A stretch of 28,074 nt of DNA from Bacillota bacterium. Its GTDB lineage: Bacteria; Bacillota_I; Bacilli_A; Erysipelotrichales; Erysipelotrichaceae. The stretch covers positions 1 to 28,074 of the forward strand of contig JAEWFZ010000037.1 in NCBI GenBank assembly GCA_023388535.1, read 5' to 3'. Within the stretch, counting starts at the first letter, position 1. The number at the start of each line of letters is the position of its first letter. Both the position numbers and the translations under genes were made by a program. Shown here piece after piece: positions 1 through 6,976 of the stretch. The notes beneath the pieces were generated by a model. The model was not told where the DNA came from. It worked only from the letters and a program-made list of their open reading frames with translations, and did not search any database.

Positions 1-105
1 GAATATTTATCAAATTATTATGTGTACCATAGAATTCACACAAAATTCAACATGACACCAAAACAATACGAACAACATTGCTTGTTGTCGCTTAACCCTG
101 TGTAA
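1..105 (+). pseudogene. C-terminal end of an IS3-like transposase, cut by the window edge
   Basis: The frame starting at base 1 is open for 34 codons and stops with TAA at 103-105. The residues include YHRIHTKFNMTPKQYE, which has the pattern found at the end of IS3/IS150-group integrase-type transposases (YNxxRxHxxLxxxTPxxY). After the stop, the minus-strand reading of roughly 102-124 (AACTGCAACACTATTTTT) resembles my memory of an IS150-type terminal repeat (ACTGCACCC...). Only the tail is visible, so I cannot tell whether the element upstream is complete or decayed. The family call rests on a short stretch. Confidence 0.45.
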
Positions 106-129
106 AAAATAGTGTTGCAGTTTCCTAGT

Positions 130-161
130 AAAAAACGAATACGGTTTTCCGTATTCGTTTT
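130..161 (-). terminator. Rho-independent terminator of tRNA-Asn, possibly bidirectional
   Basis: A 10-bp perfect stem, ACGAATACGG (135-144) with CCGTATTCGT (149-158), closes on a TTTT loop. On the minus strand it is followed by six T. It lies 14 bases beyond the CCA end of tRNA-Asn. On the plus strand it ends TTTTA, so it may also stop transcription from the IS3-like remnant. Confidence 0.85.
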
Positions 162-171
162 ATTCACATAA

Positions 172-247
172 TGGCGCCTGAGCATGGACTCGAACCAAGG
201 ACCCACTGGTTAACAGCCAGTTGCTCTACCGACTGAGCTACTCAGGC
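172..247 (-). tRNA. tRNA-Asn (anticodon GTT), CCA encoded
   Basis: The minus strand folds as a 76-nt tRNA: acceptor GCCTGAG/CTCAGGC, discriminator G, encoded CCA at 174-172, anticodon stem ACTGG/CCAGT with loop CTGTTAA, and T loop GGTTCGAGTCC. The anticodon GTT reads Asn codons. It is a single-gene unit with its own promoter (259-287) and terminator. Confidence 0.97.
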
Positions 248-258
248 ATTGCTCAGAT

Positions 259-287
259 AGTATAACATTGACCGAAACCATTTGCAA
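259..287 (-). promoter_or_regulatory. Promoter of tRNA-Asn
   Basis: The minus strand carries TTGCAA (287-282), a 17-base spacer and TATACT (264-259), about 12 bases before the mature tRNA 5' end. The same TTGCA-type -35 with a 17-base spacer precedes tRNA-Lys and tRNA-Glu in this window. Confidence 0.8.
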
Positions 288-329
288 GTAAATTTTGCTT
301 AAGGACAATTAGATATTTTTATATCGATT

Positions 330-1310
330 TCAGTTATTCGAGGATTCTTTCTCAAAGTTTTCAAAAGCAGCAATTCGAACATCTTGTAAGGTCTTTGCCG
401 AAATATCCATTTTGTTTTGTTCACTCTCATTTAGTGGAACTTCAATGGTATGGACAATACCAGATCGGTTAATTATGGCTGGAACCCCGATGTAGGTATC
501 CTTAATTCCATATTGGCCATCTATATAAACCGAAAGCGGTAAAATGGCGTTTTCATCAGCAAATATGGCTTTAGTTATTCTAGCTAGAGCCATAGCGACT
601 CCATAGTACGTGGCTCCTTTACGCTTAATAATTTCGTAAGCCGCGTTCTTTACTTTAAAGAAGACGTTTAACAAGAGTTCACCATCAGTATTCTCATTCT
701 CTTTGACCCATTCAAAGATACTGAGACCACCGATATTGGTATGTGACCAAACAGGGAATTCTGAATCTCCGTGCTCACCCATAATATACCCGTGGACATT
801 TCTTGCATCGACGTTTAGAATAGTAGCTATTTCTTTTCTGAAACGGGCGGTATCTAAACTGGTTCCTGAACCGAAAACTTGGTTGTGAGGCAAGCCCGAA
901 AAGATTTGAGCGGCTTGGGTCATAATATCAACCGGATTAGATGCCACCAAAATCAACCCATCAAAACCACTGGACATAATCTGATTGATGATGTCTTTCA
1001 TGATTCTTAGATTCTTGCTAACTAAATCTAGGCGGGTTTCTCCATCTTTTTGGGGAGCACCAGCCGTGATGACAATTAAGTCAGCATCAACACAATCCGT
1101 GTACTGTGCAGCATAAATCTTCTTTGGTGCGGTATAAACCAAGGCATCGCATAAATCCATAGCATCGCCTTCAGTTTTTTCGAAATTGATATCAATAATA
1201 CCAACTTCTTGTGCGATTTCACGAGTTACCAAACTAAAAGCATAGCTGGAGCCAACGGCACCGTTTCCGATAATGATGACTTTATCGTGATTTTTTATAG
1301 TTTCCTTCAT
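330..1310 (-). CDS. ldh: L-lactate dehydrogenase
   Basis: Reduces pyruvate to L-lactate with NADH in the cytoplasm, regenerating NAD+ for glycolysis. The 326-residue length is typical. Visible are the Rossmann motif GNGAVG (15-20), the NADH-selecting Asp40, the substrate loop GAPQKDGETR (84-93) whose Gln and Arg distinguish LDH from malate dehydrogenase, SNPVDI (124-129), and the catalytic set Asp153, Arg156 and His180 (GEHGDSEFP), spaced as in known LDHs. The ATG at 1310 has AGGTGATG a few bases upstream. The gene appears monocistronic: nadE upstream on the same strand ends in a terminator, and tRNA-Asn downstream has its own promoter. No clear terminator follows ldh. The family also contains some hydroxyisocaproate dehydrogenases, but the loop argues for LDH. 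Confidence 0.96.
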   Translation of the reverse strand: MKETIKNHDKVIIIGNGAVGSSYAFSLVTREIAQEVGIIDINFEKTEGDAMDLCDALVYTAPKKIYAAQYTDCVDADLIVITAGAPQKDGETRLDLVSKNLRIMKDIINQIMSSGFDGLILVASNPVDIMTQAAQIFSGLPHNQVFGSGTSLDTARFRKEIATILNVDARNVHGYIMGEHGDSEFPVWSHTNIGGLSIFEWVKENENTDGELLLNVFFKVKNAAYEIIKRKGATYYGVAMALARITKAIFADENAILPLSVYIDGQYGIKDTYIGVPAIINRSGIVHTIEVPLNESEQNKMDISAKTLQDVRIAAFENFEKESSNN

Positions 1311-1325
1311 CTCATCACCTCAATT

Positions 1326-1350
1326 ATAGTATAGCACTATGTTTGTTAAA
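1326..1350 (-). promoter_or_regulatory. ldh: Probable ldh promoter
   Basis: The minus strand between the nadE terminator and ldh contains TGCTATACT (extended -10) directly followed by TATAATTG and then the AGGTGATG ribosome binding site. No good -35 box is evident, so I favour the extended -10. Transcription would start just upstream of the ribosome binding site, giving a very short leader. Confidence 0.5.
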
Positions 1351-1365
1351 TTATTGAAAAAACAA

Positions 1366-1393
1366 TTAAAAAACACCAAGAATTCTTGGTGTT
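1366..1393 (-). terminator. Rho-independent terminator of nadE
   Basis: A 9-bp stem, AACACCAAG (1372-1380) with CTTGGTGTT (1385-1393) and loop AATT, followed on the minus strand by a T run. It starts 8 bases after the nadE stop. Confidence 0.88.
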
Positions 1394-1400
1394 AAAATCG

Positions 1401-3296
1401 TCAATCTTGATCTAATTCTTCCATCCAGGCTTGGTAGGTTGCATCACTCACTAAAGTAAAGCCTTGTAAGCCAGAAAGGGTAACCGAGCCCACCATTGGG
1501 CCATCAGGAACTGCGCTACGTTTGAACTGATTGATAAAGAAACGACGAATAAATACTTTTAACCAATGCTTGATTTCACTCTTTTGATAATCGTGTCTAA
1601 AAGCCTGTGCCGCTAAGCGTAAAACTTTAGTCGGTCTAAAGCCCAATCTTACCAAATTATAAATAAAGAAATCGACCAATTCATACGGTCCAACACTATC
1701 CTCGGTAGCTTGAATTTCATCGTTAGTTAATGGGACCAGTTCAGGGGATACGGTCGTGTTAACAATATCTAATAAGGCCGCAGCAAGCTCCTCGTTTTCC
1801 GTATTGGTTAAAGCATAATGTCTCACTAAATGTTGGACCAGCGTTTTAGGGATATTAGCATTAACATTATAAGAGGACATGGTATCACCGTTATAGGTGG
1901 ACCAACCTAATGCCATTTCAGACAAATCTCCAGTACCTAAGACAAGACCGTTGGTTTGATTGGCTTTATCAAAGAGTATCATCGTACGGTAACGAGCTTG
2001 GGCGTTTTCAAAAGTAACATCGTGATTCTCTGGATCCTGTTCAATATCTTTAAAATGAGAATTAACCGTTTCTTTGATATCAATTTCGGTCAAGCTTGTA
2101 TTAAAGCCTTCCGCAAGTCTCAATGCGTTTTGGTAGGTTCGAGAGCTGGTACCAAAACCAGGCATAGTAATGGTATGAATATCCTTAGTATCATAACCTA
2201 AGAGATCATACGCCATCTTAGCGACAATTAAGGCTAAAGTAGAATCTAAGCCACCCGATAAGCCAAGGTAGGTGTGAGTTGTATTGATATGTTTCAAACG
2301 GCGAACAAGACCATAAGTCTGAATCTTAAAAATTAACTCTGAGCGAACATGTTGTTCTAAAGGGTCAAACGGTACAAAAGGATGCCGTTCAATTTGACGT
2401 TCTAAATAGCCGACATCAACCAAATCTAAGTAGAAGGGAATCGTAAAACCAGGACTAGTGTCTGGTTCAAATAATCTATTTCTACGACGTTCATTGACTA
2501 GATATTCGACATCGATATCTCCATAGGTTAGACCATCGGTGAACATTTCACCACTAGCAATGAAGTTGCCATTTTCAAAAATCAACCGATCGCCAGAATA
2601 AATCCCAACCGAACTGGACTCGCTTGTACCGGCATTGGTAAAGACATAAGCGCTGATTAAGGTTGAACTATGCTGAATCATTTGATGGTAGCGATAATGT
2701 GGTCCAGTGACGGTTTCTAATTCACCACCTAAATTTCCAATGAGCGTTGCTCCGGATTTAGCTTGTTTGATCGATGGAGCATCAAGCGCATAAACATCAT
2801 CACCAAACTCAACACCAACAATTAATCTTGAATCCTCTTCAAGCTGAAATAATAGCTGATGGCCAAAATAATACGCTTGATTATCAAAAATAATCGAAGT
2901 GATTTCTGGAGCTTCTTTAAAATACTTGAGATGTAAATCAGAAACATGCTTTTTCCCAACAAACCCCAATATCTCTCCACGAAGACATGCAGCTGCGGCA
3001 AGATAGGTCGAACCATTAGCAACTACAGGTAAACTAAGAAAATAAAGGATATCTAAGTCTGCTGTTTGTTCTAAAACATGTCTTAGGGCTTCATAGGAAG
3101 CATCAATTAAAGTAGAAGAATTAAATAACTCATAGGCGGAGTTACTAGTAAGACTAAGTTGAGGGAAAAATAATACTTTTACCTGCTCAGTGCTTGCTGT
3201 TTTAATATACTTGATTATTTCAGTAGCATTGTAGCTTGGATCCGCAACTTTCAACTCTGGAGTTGCACTGCCAACGCGAATAAATCCATCTTTCAT
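1401..3296 (-). CDS. nadE: NAD+ synthetase with an N-terminal nitrilase-like domain lacking key catalytic residues
   Basis: Converts deamido-NAD to NAD+ with ATP. I start it at ATG 3296 (631 aa), which has AAGAAGG 8 bases upstream; the frame could extend 29 codons further, but without a ribosome binding site. The C-terminal synthetase domain looks intact: PP-loop SGGLDST (347-353), GTGDLSEMALGWSTYNGD, NVNANIPKTLV and a late KRSAVPDGP. The N-terminal 300 residues match the glutaminase domain that feeds ammonia in long NadE proteins. In the usual Glu-Lys-Cys triad, FPELSLTG here reads FPQLSLTS (Gln46) and GVEICEDLW reads GVEFGDDVY (Gly165). The Lys (about 115) remains, and the 46/115/165 spacing fits the family. 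I infer that the enzyme depends on free ammonia or another ammonia source. The domain itself is full length. Confidence 0.93.
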   Translation of the reverse strand: MKDGFIRVGSATPELKVADPSYNATEIIKYIKTASTEQVKVLFFPQLSLTSNSAYELFNSSTLIDASYEALRHVLEQTADLDILYFLSLPVVANGSTYLAAAACLRGEILGFVGKKHVSDLHLKYFKEAPEITSIIFDNQAYYFGHQLLFQLEEDSRLIVGVEFGDDVYALDAPSIKQAKSGATLIGNLGGELETVTGPHYRYHQMIQHSSTLISAYVFTNAGTSESSSVGIYSGDRLIFENGNFIASGEMFTDGLTYGDIDVEYLVNERRRNRLFEPDTSPGFTIPFYLDLVDVGYLERQIERHPFVPFDPLEQHVRSELIFKIQTYGLVRRLKHINTTHTYLGLSGGLDSTLALIVAKMAYDLLGYDTKDIHTITMPGFGTSSRTYQNALRLAEGFNTSLTEIDIKETVNSHFKDIEQDPENHDVTFENAQARYRTMILFDKANQTNGLVLGTGDLSEMALGWSTYNGDTMSSYNVNANIPKTLVQHLVRHYALTNTENEELAAALLDIVNTTVSPELVPLTNDEIQATEDSVGPYELVDFFIYNLVRLGFRPTKVLRLAAQAFRHDYQKSEIKHWLKVFIRRFFINQFKRSAVPDGPMVGSVTLSGLQGFTLVSDATYQAWMEELDQD

Positions 3297-3318
3297 AAGC
3301 GTACCTTCTTTCGGGTTA

Positions 3319-3327
3319 ATTATATCA
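3319..3327 (-). promoter_or_regulatory. nadE: nadE promoter (extended -10)
   Basis: TGATATAAT on the minus strand, an extended -10 with no convincing -35, about 23 bases upstream of the ATG at 3296. It faces away from the gene starting at 3366. Confidence 0.6.
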
Positions 3328-3365
3328 TGATGTGCTATTCTATATGGAGAAAGGGCATTTAAGCT

Positions 3366-3932
3366 ATGTGTGGACGATTTCAATTAGTAAGTGATGAGAA
3401 TACGCTAAAAGCAACCTATCCACAAGTTCGGATAGTACAACCGACTTTATTTTCCAATGAAATATTTCCCACTCAAAACGTTTCCACGATAACCAACGAT
3501 TTGAATTTAAGTAATTTAGACTGGGGAATTAAAGTTAGTTTTACCAAGCGACCAATCATCAACGCTCGATTAGAAACTGCTGATCAAAAAGAATTATTTA
3601 GGGATGCATTTTTTACGAATCGTTGTTTAATTCCGATGAGTGGTTTTTATGAATGGAATCAACTTAAAGAGAAGTATTTATTTAAACCGAGAGATTATGA
3701 AATAGCTAGCTTTGCTGGCCTAGTCGTTGCTACTAGGATAGAAAACAAATTTGTTTTACAAACAGCTTTATTAACAAAAGTCGCTTCATCGTCAATGCAA
3801 AACACTCATCACCGGATGCCAATCTTAATACCACCCAAAGATTCAATTAAATATTTAAAAATGGATAATAGTGAAATTAAAACGTATTTGAACCAAATTG
3901 ATCTACCACTAGAGGTTCGGCTCGTTGGTTAA
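3366..3932 (+). CDS. SRAP-family abasic-site processing protein (YedK/HMCES-like)
   Basis: Family members bind abasic sites in single-stranded DNA and protect them by forming a thiazolidine crosslink through Cys2 after the initiator Met is removed. The start MCGRFQ is diagnostic and fixes the start codon. The other expected active-site residues are present: Asn66 and Arg68 (INARLET), Glu96 (GFYEW) and His149 (HHRMP). At 188 aa it is somewhat shorter than E. coli YedK. GAGAAAGGGC precedes the ATG. It is divergent from nadE. Its last 24 bases overlap the 3' end of the convergent esterase gene, with no terminator between them, so antisense read-through is possible. Confidence 0.93.
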   Translation: MCGRFQLVSDENTLKATYPQVRIVQPTLFSNEIFPTQNVSTITNDLNLSNLDWGIKVSFTKRPIINARLETADQKELFRDAFFTNRCLIPMSGFYEWNQLKEKYLFKPRDYEIASFAGLVVATRIENKFVLQTALLTKVASSSMQNTHHRMPILIPPKDSIKYLKMDNSEIKTYLNQIDLPLEVRLVG

Positions 3933-4697
3933 ATCAGAGGTCGTTAGCAGTTGAACGAATTTAGGGAACGCTTCTTTCCAGGCTTTTTCGTTATGTTTCG
4001 CATCTATTTCAATATTTAAATATATATTTTCGTAAGGAAGTCCTAATCTCAGCAGTTCTTGATAATATTGAAGGGTTTGGTTTAAATATACTTGGGAAGC
4101 GTTTAAATCTAATTTCTTTTTCTCATAATCATATACTTCATGAGTCCCGACTTGGATAAATACTTTACTATCATCAGCCAAGGGATATCTGTTCATTATT
4201 TCTTTTAACTCCTGCCAATAATCGACAACGGCTAGAGAAAAAATACCTGCAATACTAAATACCGCTCGATATTTTGAGATGGCATAGGCAGATATTAATC
4301 CACCAAGCGAGCTACCAGCAATATAGGTATTTTCGCGCTTGGATAAAGTTCGATAACTATTATCGATAAATGGTTTTAGTTCATAAACTAGCCACTGCAT
4401 ATATTGATCACCGTAGTTTTCTATATTATCTAAATATGGTCTACGAAAAGGGATATATTCTTGGATTCTATCTTCGGAATTATCGATAGCTACCAAAATA
4501 ATTTCCTTTTCCCGCAGCGCTTTTCGTACGCCCCAAGTGGAATTAGCGTAGGATTCTCTTTTGTGAAAGAGATTTTTTCCATCGTGCATATAGAGGACTG
4601 GGTAGGATTGATTAGACTGTTTATAGGTCTTTGGTAACATGACCCGTACCTGCTTTTCTTGATGATTATAGGGTAAAGTAAAATGGTGTTTCTTCAT
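3909..4697 (-). CDS. Alpha/beta-hydrolase esterase (enterochelin esterase / esterase D-like)
   Basis: A 262-aa cytoplasmic hydrolase with no signal peptide. It matches the putative esterase family (Pfam PF00756): PVLYMHDGKNLF near 33-44, the nucleophile elbow GSSLGG with Ser130, a probable acid in VGTHEVYD (about Glu187) and a late His235 (AKHNEKAW). Relatives cleave siderophore lactones, S-formylglutathione or acyl-sugar esters; the substrate cannot be chosen from sequence alone. The ATG at 4697 has AAAAGGAG five bases upstream. A GTG at 4703 is too close to that site. It is transcribed from a promoter shared face-to-face with the gene at 4766 and overlaps the SRAP gene at its 3' end. Confidence 0.85.
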   Translation of the reverse strand: MKKHHFTLPYNHQEKQVRVMLPKTYKQSNQSYPVLYMHDGKNLFHKRESYANSTWGVRKALREKEIILVAIDNSEDRIQEYIPFRRPYLDNIENYGDQYMQWLVYELKPFIDNSYRTLSKRENTYIAGSSLGGLISAYAISKYRAVFSIAGIFSLAVVDYWQELKEIMNRYPLADDSKVFIQVGTHEVYDYEKKKLDLNASQVYLNQTLQYYQELLRLGLPYENIYLNIEIDAKHNEKAWKEAFPKFVQLLTTSDLTNEPNL

Positions 4698-4727
4698 GGT
4701 CACTCCTTTTTAGTTTGATGTCATTAA

Positions 4728-4736
4728 TGCTATAAT
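4728..4736 (+). promoter_or_regulatory. Promoter of the 4766 hydrolase operon (extended -10)
   Basis: TGCTATAAT on the plus strand, 29 bases before the ATG at 4766, with no clear -35. The -10 hexamer overlaps the divergent -10 by five bases, a symmetric bidirectional arrangement. Confidence 0.75.
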
Positions 4737-4760
4737 AGAACCTAGGTTGAAAGGAGTCAA
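4732..4760 (-). promoter_or_regulatory. Promoter of the esterase gene
   Basis: Minus strand TTGACT (4760-4755), 17-base spacer, TATTAT (4737-4732). Its -10 box is almost exactly the complement of the plus-strand -10 at 4731-4736, and its -35 covers part of the ribosome binding site of the gene at 4766. Confidence 0.8.
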
Positions 4761-4765
4761 TTTTT

Positions 4766-5452
4766 ATGAAAATTAAGTGGCATTCACATTCCATTGTTGA
4801 AATAGAAAATAAGGAAGGAAAACGCCTTATAATTGATCCATTCTTTACAGGAAATCCCAAAGCAGAAATTTCAGCTAAAGATATTAATGTTGATTATGTC
4901 TTAGTTACCCATGCTCATAACGATCATATTGGCGATGCTCAATCAATCTGTGAGGCTAACGATGCTTTGTTGGTGACTAATGTTGAGATAGCTGATTTTT
5001 TCGACAAGCGAGGTTTAAAAGTCCATGGCTTACAACCGGGTGGCGGTTATAATTTTGATGATTTTTATATCAGTATGACTCCAGCCATTCACGGTTCTAC
5101 CTACTATGATGCAGAGACTCAAGAACAAATTACCCTAGGAATAGCCGGCGGTTTTGTGATCGAAGCGGATGATAAAGTAATCTATCATGCGGGCGATACG
5201 GCGCTTTATTCAGATATGAGATTAATTGGTTCGATGTGGCCAATTGATATTGCTTTTTTACCAATTGGAGATAACTATACAATGGGTCCTAAGCAGGCGC
5301 TGAATGCGGCTTTATTATTACAACCTAAATTGGTTGTACCAATCCATTACAATACGTTTGATTTAATTCAACAAGATGCGGATGAATTTGTTAAAAAACT
5401 TAAACCAATTGAAGGAAAAGTGTTAGGAGTTGGTGAGGAAATTATATTGTGA
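4766..5452 (+). CDS. UPF0173-type metal-dependent hydrolase (metallo-beta-lactamase fold)
   Basis: A 228-aa cytoplasmic protein. The metal-binding signature HAHNDH is at 49-54, followed by further ligands in PAIHGSTYYD, YHAGDTALYSDM and the C-terminal PIHYNTF. The start MKIKWHSHSIVEI and overall length match the widespread UPF0173 group (YtkL-like), whose substrate is not established. The ribosome binding site AAAGGAG lies 9 bases upstream. It opens an operon: its stop TGA overlaps the GTG start of the HAD gene by four bases (GTGA), and the HAD gene overlaps the ECF gene, so the three products are probably translationally coupled. Confidence 0.92.
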   Translation: MKIKWHSHSIVEIENKEGKRLIIDPFFTGNPKAEISAKDINVDYVLVTHAHNDHIGDAQSICEANDALLVTNVEIADFFDKRGLKVHGLQPGGGYNFDDFYISMTPAIHGSTYYDAETQEQITLGIAGGFVIEADDKVIYHAGDTALYSDMRLIGSMWPIDIAFLPIGDNYTMGPKQALNAALLLQPKLVVPIHYNTFDLIQQDADEFVKKLKPIEGKVLGVGEEIIL

Positions 5453-6114
5453 GTTACGAAGCAGTAATTTTTGATTTAGACGGTGTACTAGTTGACAGTG
5501 AACCGCTGTATCTAGAAGTTTACAAAAACTTTGTTATTGATACCGGCTATGCGATGGATGACATTGAAATTAGAAGACTAGTAGGCATGAATAATTATCA
5601 GGACTATGTTTTAGTCAATGAATGGACTGATAATCATTTTATTGATTATGATACGTATCAAAAAGAATTAAAGAAGCATTTTAAAGCTTGGGGACCGATT
5701 GATTATTATGATGTTGTTAACGAAGGCCTTTTACAGTTATTAGAGAACTTAAAGAAAAGACAAATCAAGATTGGTTTAGCAAGTGCTTCTTCAAGAAATA
5801 CGATTGACAGAGTCTTAAAACAAATTGAAGTTTATGATTATTTCGATTATTACTTATCGGGGCATGAAATCGAACGTTCTAAACCACATCCCGATATTTA
5901 TCTAGAAGTTGCCAAACAATTAGAGGTCAGTCCCGAGAAATGTTTGGTTATTGAAGACTCCGAGAATGGCATAAAATCAGGGAAAGCAGCAGGGATGTTT
6001 GTTATTGCCAAGCGAGAAGATCGTTTTGGTTTTTCCCAAGAGGAAGCGGATTTAATTATTAATGAACTAACCGAATTTCCCTATGAAATGCTTAGAAAGG
6101 AAACAGATGAGTAA
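5449..6114 (+). CDS. HAD-superfamily phosphatase, beta-phosphoglucomutase-like
   Basis: A 221-aa cytoplasmic enzyme with the haloacid dehalogenase motifs: DLDGVLVDSEP (nucleophile Asp9, acid/base Asp11), ASASSR (motif II), Lys in RSKPHPDIYLE (motif III) and EDSENGIKSGKAAGM (motif IV). The helical cap between motifs I and II and the SKPHPDIY sequence place it with beta-phosphoglucomutase and small sugar- or nucleotide-phosphate phosphatases. The exact substrate is not evident. Translation starts at a GTG that overlaps the previous stop, and the gene ends inside the ECF gene (ATGAGTAA, 8-base overlap). Confidence 0.88.
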   Translation: MSYEAVIFDLDGVLVDSEPLYLEVYKNFVIDTGYAMDDIEIRRLVGMNNYQDYVLVNEWTDNHFIDYDTYQKELKKHFKAWGPIDYYDVVNEGLLQLLENLKKRQIKIGLASASSRNTIDRVLKQIEVYDYFDYYLSGHEIERSKPHPDIYLEVAKQLEVSPEKCLVIEDSENGIKSGKAAGMFVIAKREDRFGFSQEEADLIINELTEFPYEMLRKETDE

Positions 6115-6697
6115 GTTTACCGTAAAAGATATTGCTTATATGGCAATAATAGCCGCCTTAGCCTTTGTTTCATTTAATTATCTTAAAATTGATATTCCCG
6201 TTGGTGGGGATAAAACATCATTGCATTTTTCTAATGTCTTTGTGGTGCTTGGGGCTTTATTGTTAGGTGGATTCAAAGGCGGATTTGCTAGTGCGGTAGG
6301 TTTGACGTTAGCCGATTTAACTACTGGATACGCCCATGTCGCGCCTCGTACTTTCTTCTTGAAGATGGGCATTGCTTTGATTACTGGATATTTTGCTCAT
6401 CGGGTGGGCAAGATTAATGCCATCTCGGTGAAACCAAGAATCCGACTTTGGGTTTTTATTGCTTCCTCTTTAGGGATGCTGTTTAATGTTATTTTTGATC
6501 CACTAGTGGGATACTTTTATAGCATTTATATTCTCGGTGTTCATGTTGAGCCGGCAGCTTTACTAGCTAAGTATGCGGCTGGGGTAACCTTAATTAATGC
6601 CGTTGTTACGGTAATTCTTGCTAGTAGCTTTTATTTGGCTTTGCGGGATGTTTTTAGACGCGCTAATCCGGAGAAATTTGAGCGTCGAGACTATTAA
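6107..6697 (+). CDS. ECF transporter S-component (membrane vitamin-binding subunit)
   Basis: A 196-aa integral membrane protein with about six hydrophobic segments. The N-terminus (KFTVKDIAYMAIIAALAFVS) and GGDKTSLHFSNVFVVLGALL, LLLGGFKGGFASAVGLTLADLTTGYA match energy-coupling-factor S-components, most like the riboflavin-transporter-like group (PF07155). S-components bind a vitamin and share the EcfA/EcfT energising module, which is not in this window. I use ATG 6107 because AAAGGAAAC lies just upstream; an in-frame ATG at 6083 inside the HAD gene lacks such a site. Co-transcription with a HAD phosphatase would suit uptake of a vitamin salvaged by dephosphorylation, but that is inference. 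The C-terminus is a basic cytoplasmic tail. Confidence 0.88.
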   Translation: MSKFTVKDIAYMAIIAALAFVSFNYLKIDIPVGGDKTSLHFSNVFVVLGALLLGGFKGGFASAVGLTLADLTTGYAHVAPRTFFLKMGIALITGYFAHRVGKINAISVKPRIRLWVFIASSLGMLFNVIFDPLVGYFYSIYILGVHVEPAALLAKYAAGVTLINAVVTVILASSFYLALRDVFRRANPEKFERRDY

Positions 6698-6730
6698 GTC
6701 TTTTATCAAAATTGGTTTTGACTTTTGCGC

Positions 6731-6758
6731 TTGTTAAAAAACAGAAATTTGTTATAAT
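6731..6758 (+). promoter_or_regulatory. Rubredoxin promoter
   Basis: TTGTTA (6731-6736), 16-base spacer, TATAAT (6753-6758) preceded by TGT, so both a -35 and an extended -10 are present. A ribosome binding site TAGGAGGTAA follows at 6773-6782. Confidence 0.78.
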
Positions 6759-6785
6759 ATTTGTATCATTATAGGAGGTAATTTA

Positions 6786-6941
6786 ATGAGTAAATGGGAA
6801 TGCGTATGTGGTTGGATTTATGACCCTGAACTTGGCGATCCAGATGGAGGCATTGAGCCAGGAACAGCGTTTGAAGATATTCCAGAAGATTGGGTTTGCC
6901 CACTTTGTGGATTAGATAAAACCGCATTTACGGAACTCTAA
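6786..6941 (+). CDS. Rubredoxin with a CxCG first cluster motif
   Basis: A 51-aa electron carrier that holds one iron on four cysteines. The core GWIYDPELGDPDGGIEPG, FEDIPEDWVCPLCG and the final KTAFTEL are classic rubredoxin. The second pair is the normal CPLCG. The first pair is C6-V-C8-G, one residue shorter than the usual CxxCG. I believe CxCG rubredoxins occur in other anaerobes, so this is a variant and not necessarily a defect. A strong AGGAGG six bases upstream, its own promoter and its own terminator make it a monocistronic unit. Rubredoxins usually serve oxygen or peroxide reduction in anaerobes (rubrerythrin, flavodiiron protein); no such partner is adjacent. Confidence 0.96.
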   Translation: MSKWECVCGWIYDPELGDPDGGIEPGTAFEDIPEDWVCPLCGLDKTAFTEL

Positions 6942-6949
6942 AATAATTA

Positions 6950-6976
6950 AGTTGTAGTTTGCTACAGCTTTTTTTT
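6950..6976 (+). terminator. Rho-independent terminator of the rubredoxin gene
   Basis: An 8-bp stem, AGTTGTAG (6950-6957) with CTACAGCT (6962-6969) including one G-T pair, loop TTTG, followed by seven T. It starts 8 bases after the stop. Confidence 0.92.

Noticed and set aside
3297..3383. Upstream extension of the nadE frame to 3383
   Set aside because: The extra 29 codons would cross the nadE promoter and the SRAP gene start, lack a Shine-Dalgarno sequence and are not needed for the nitrilase fold; ATG 3296 has AAGAAGG at good spacing.
6706..6725. Terminator after the ECF gene (TCAAAA/TTTTGA hairpin)
   Set aside because: Only six A-T rich pairs with a short T stretch; too weak to call.
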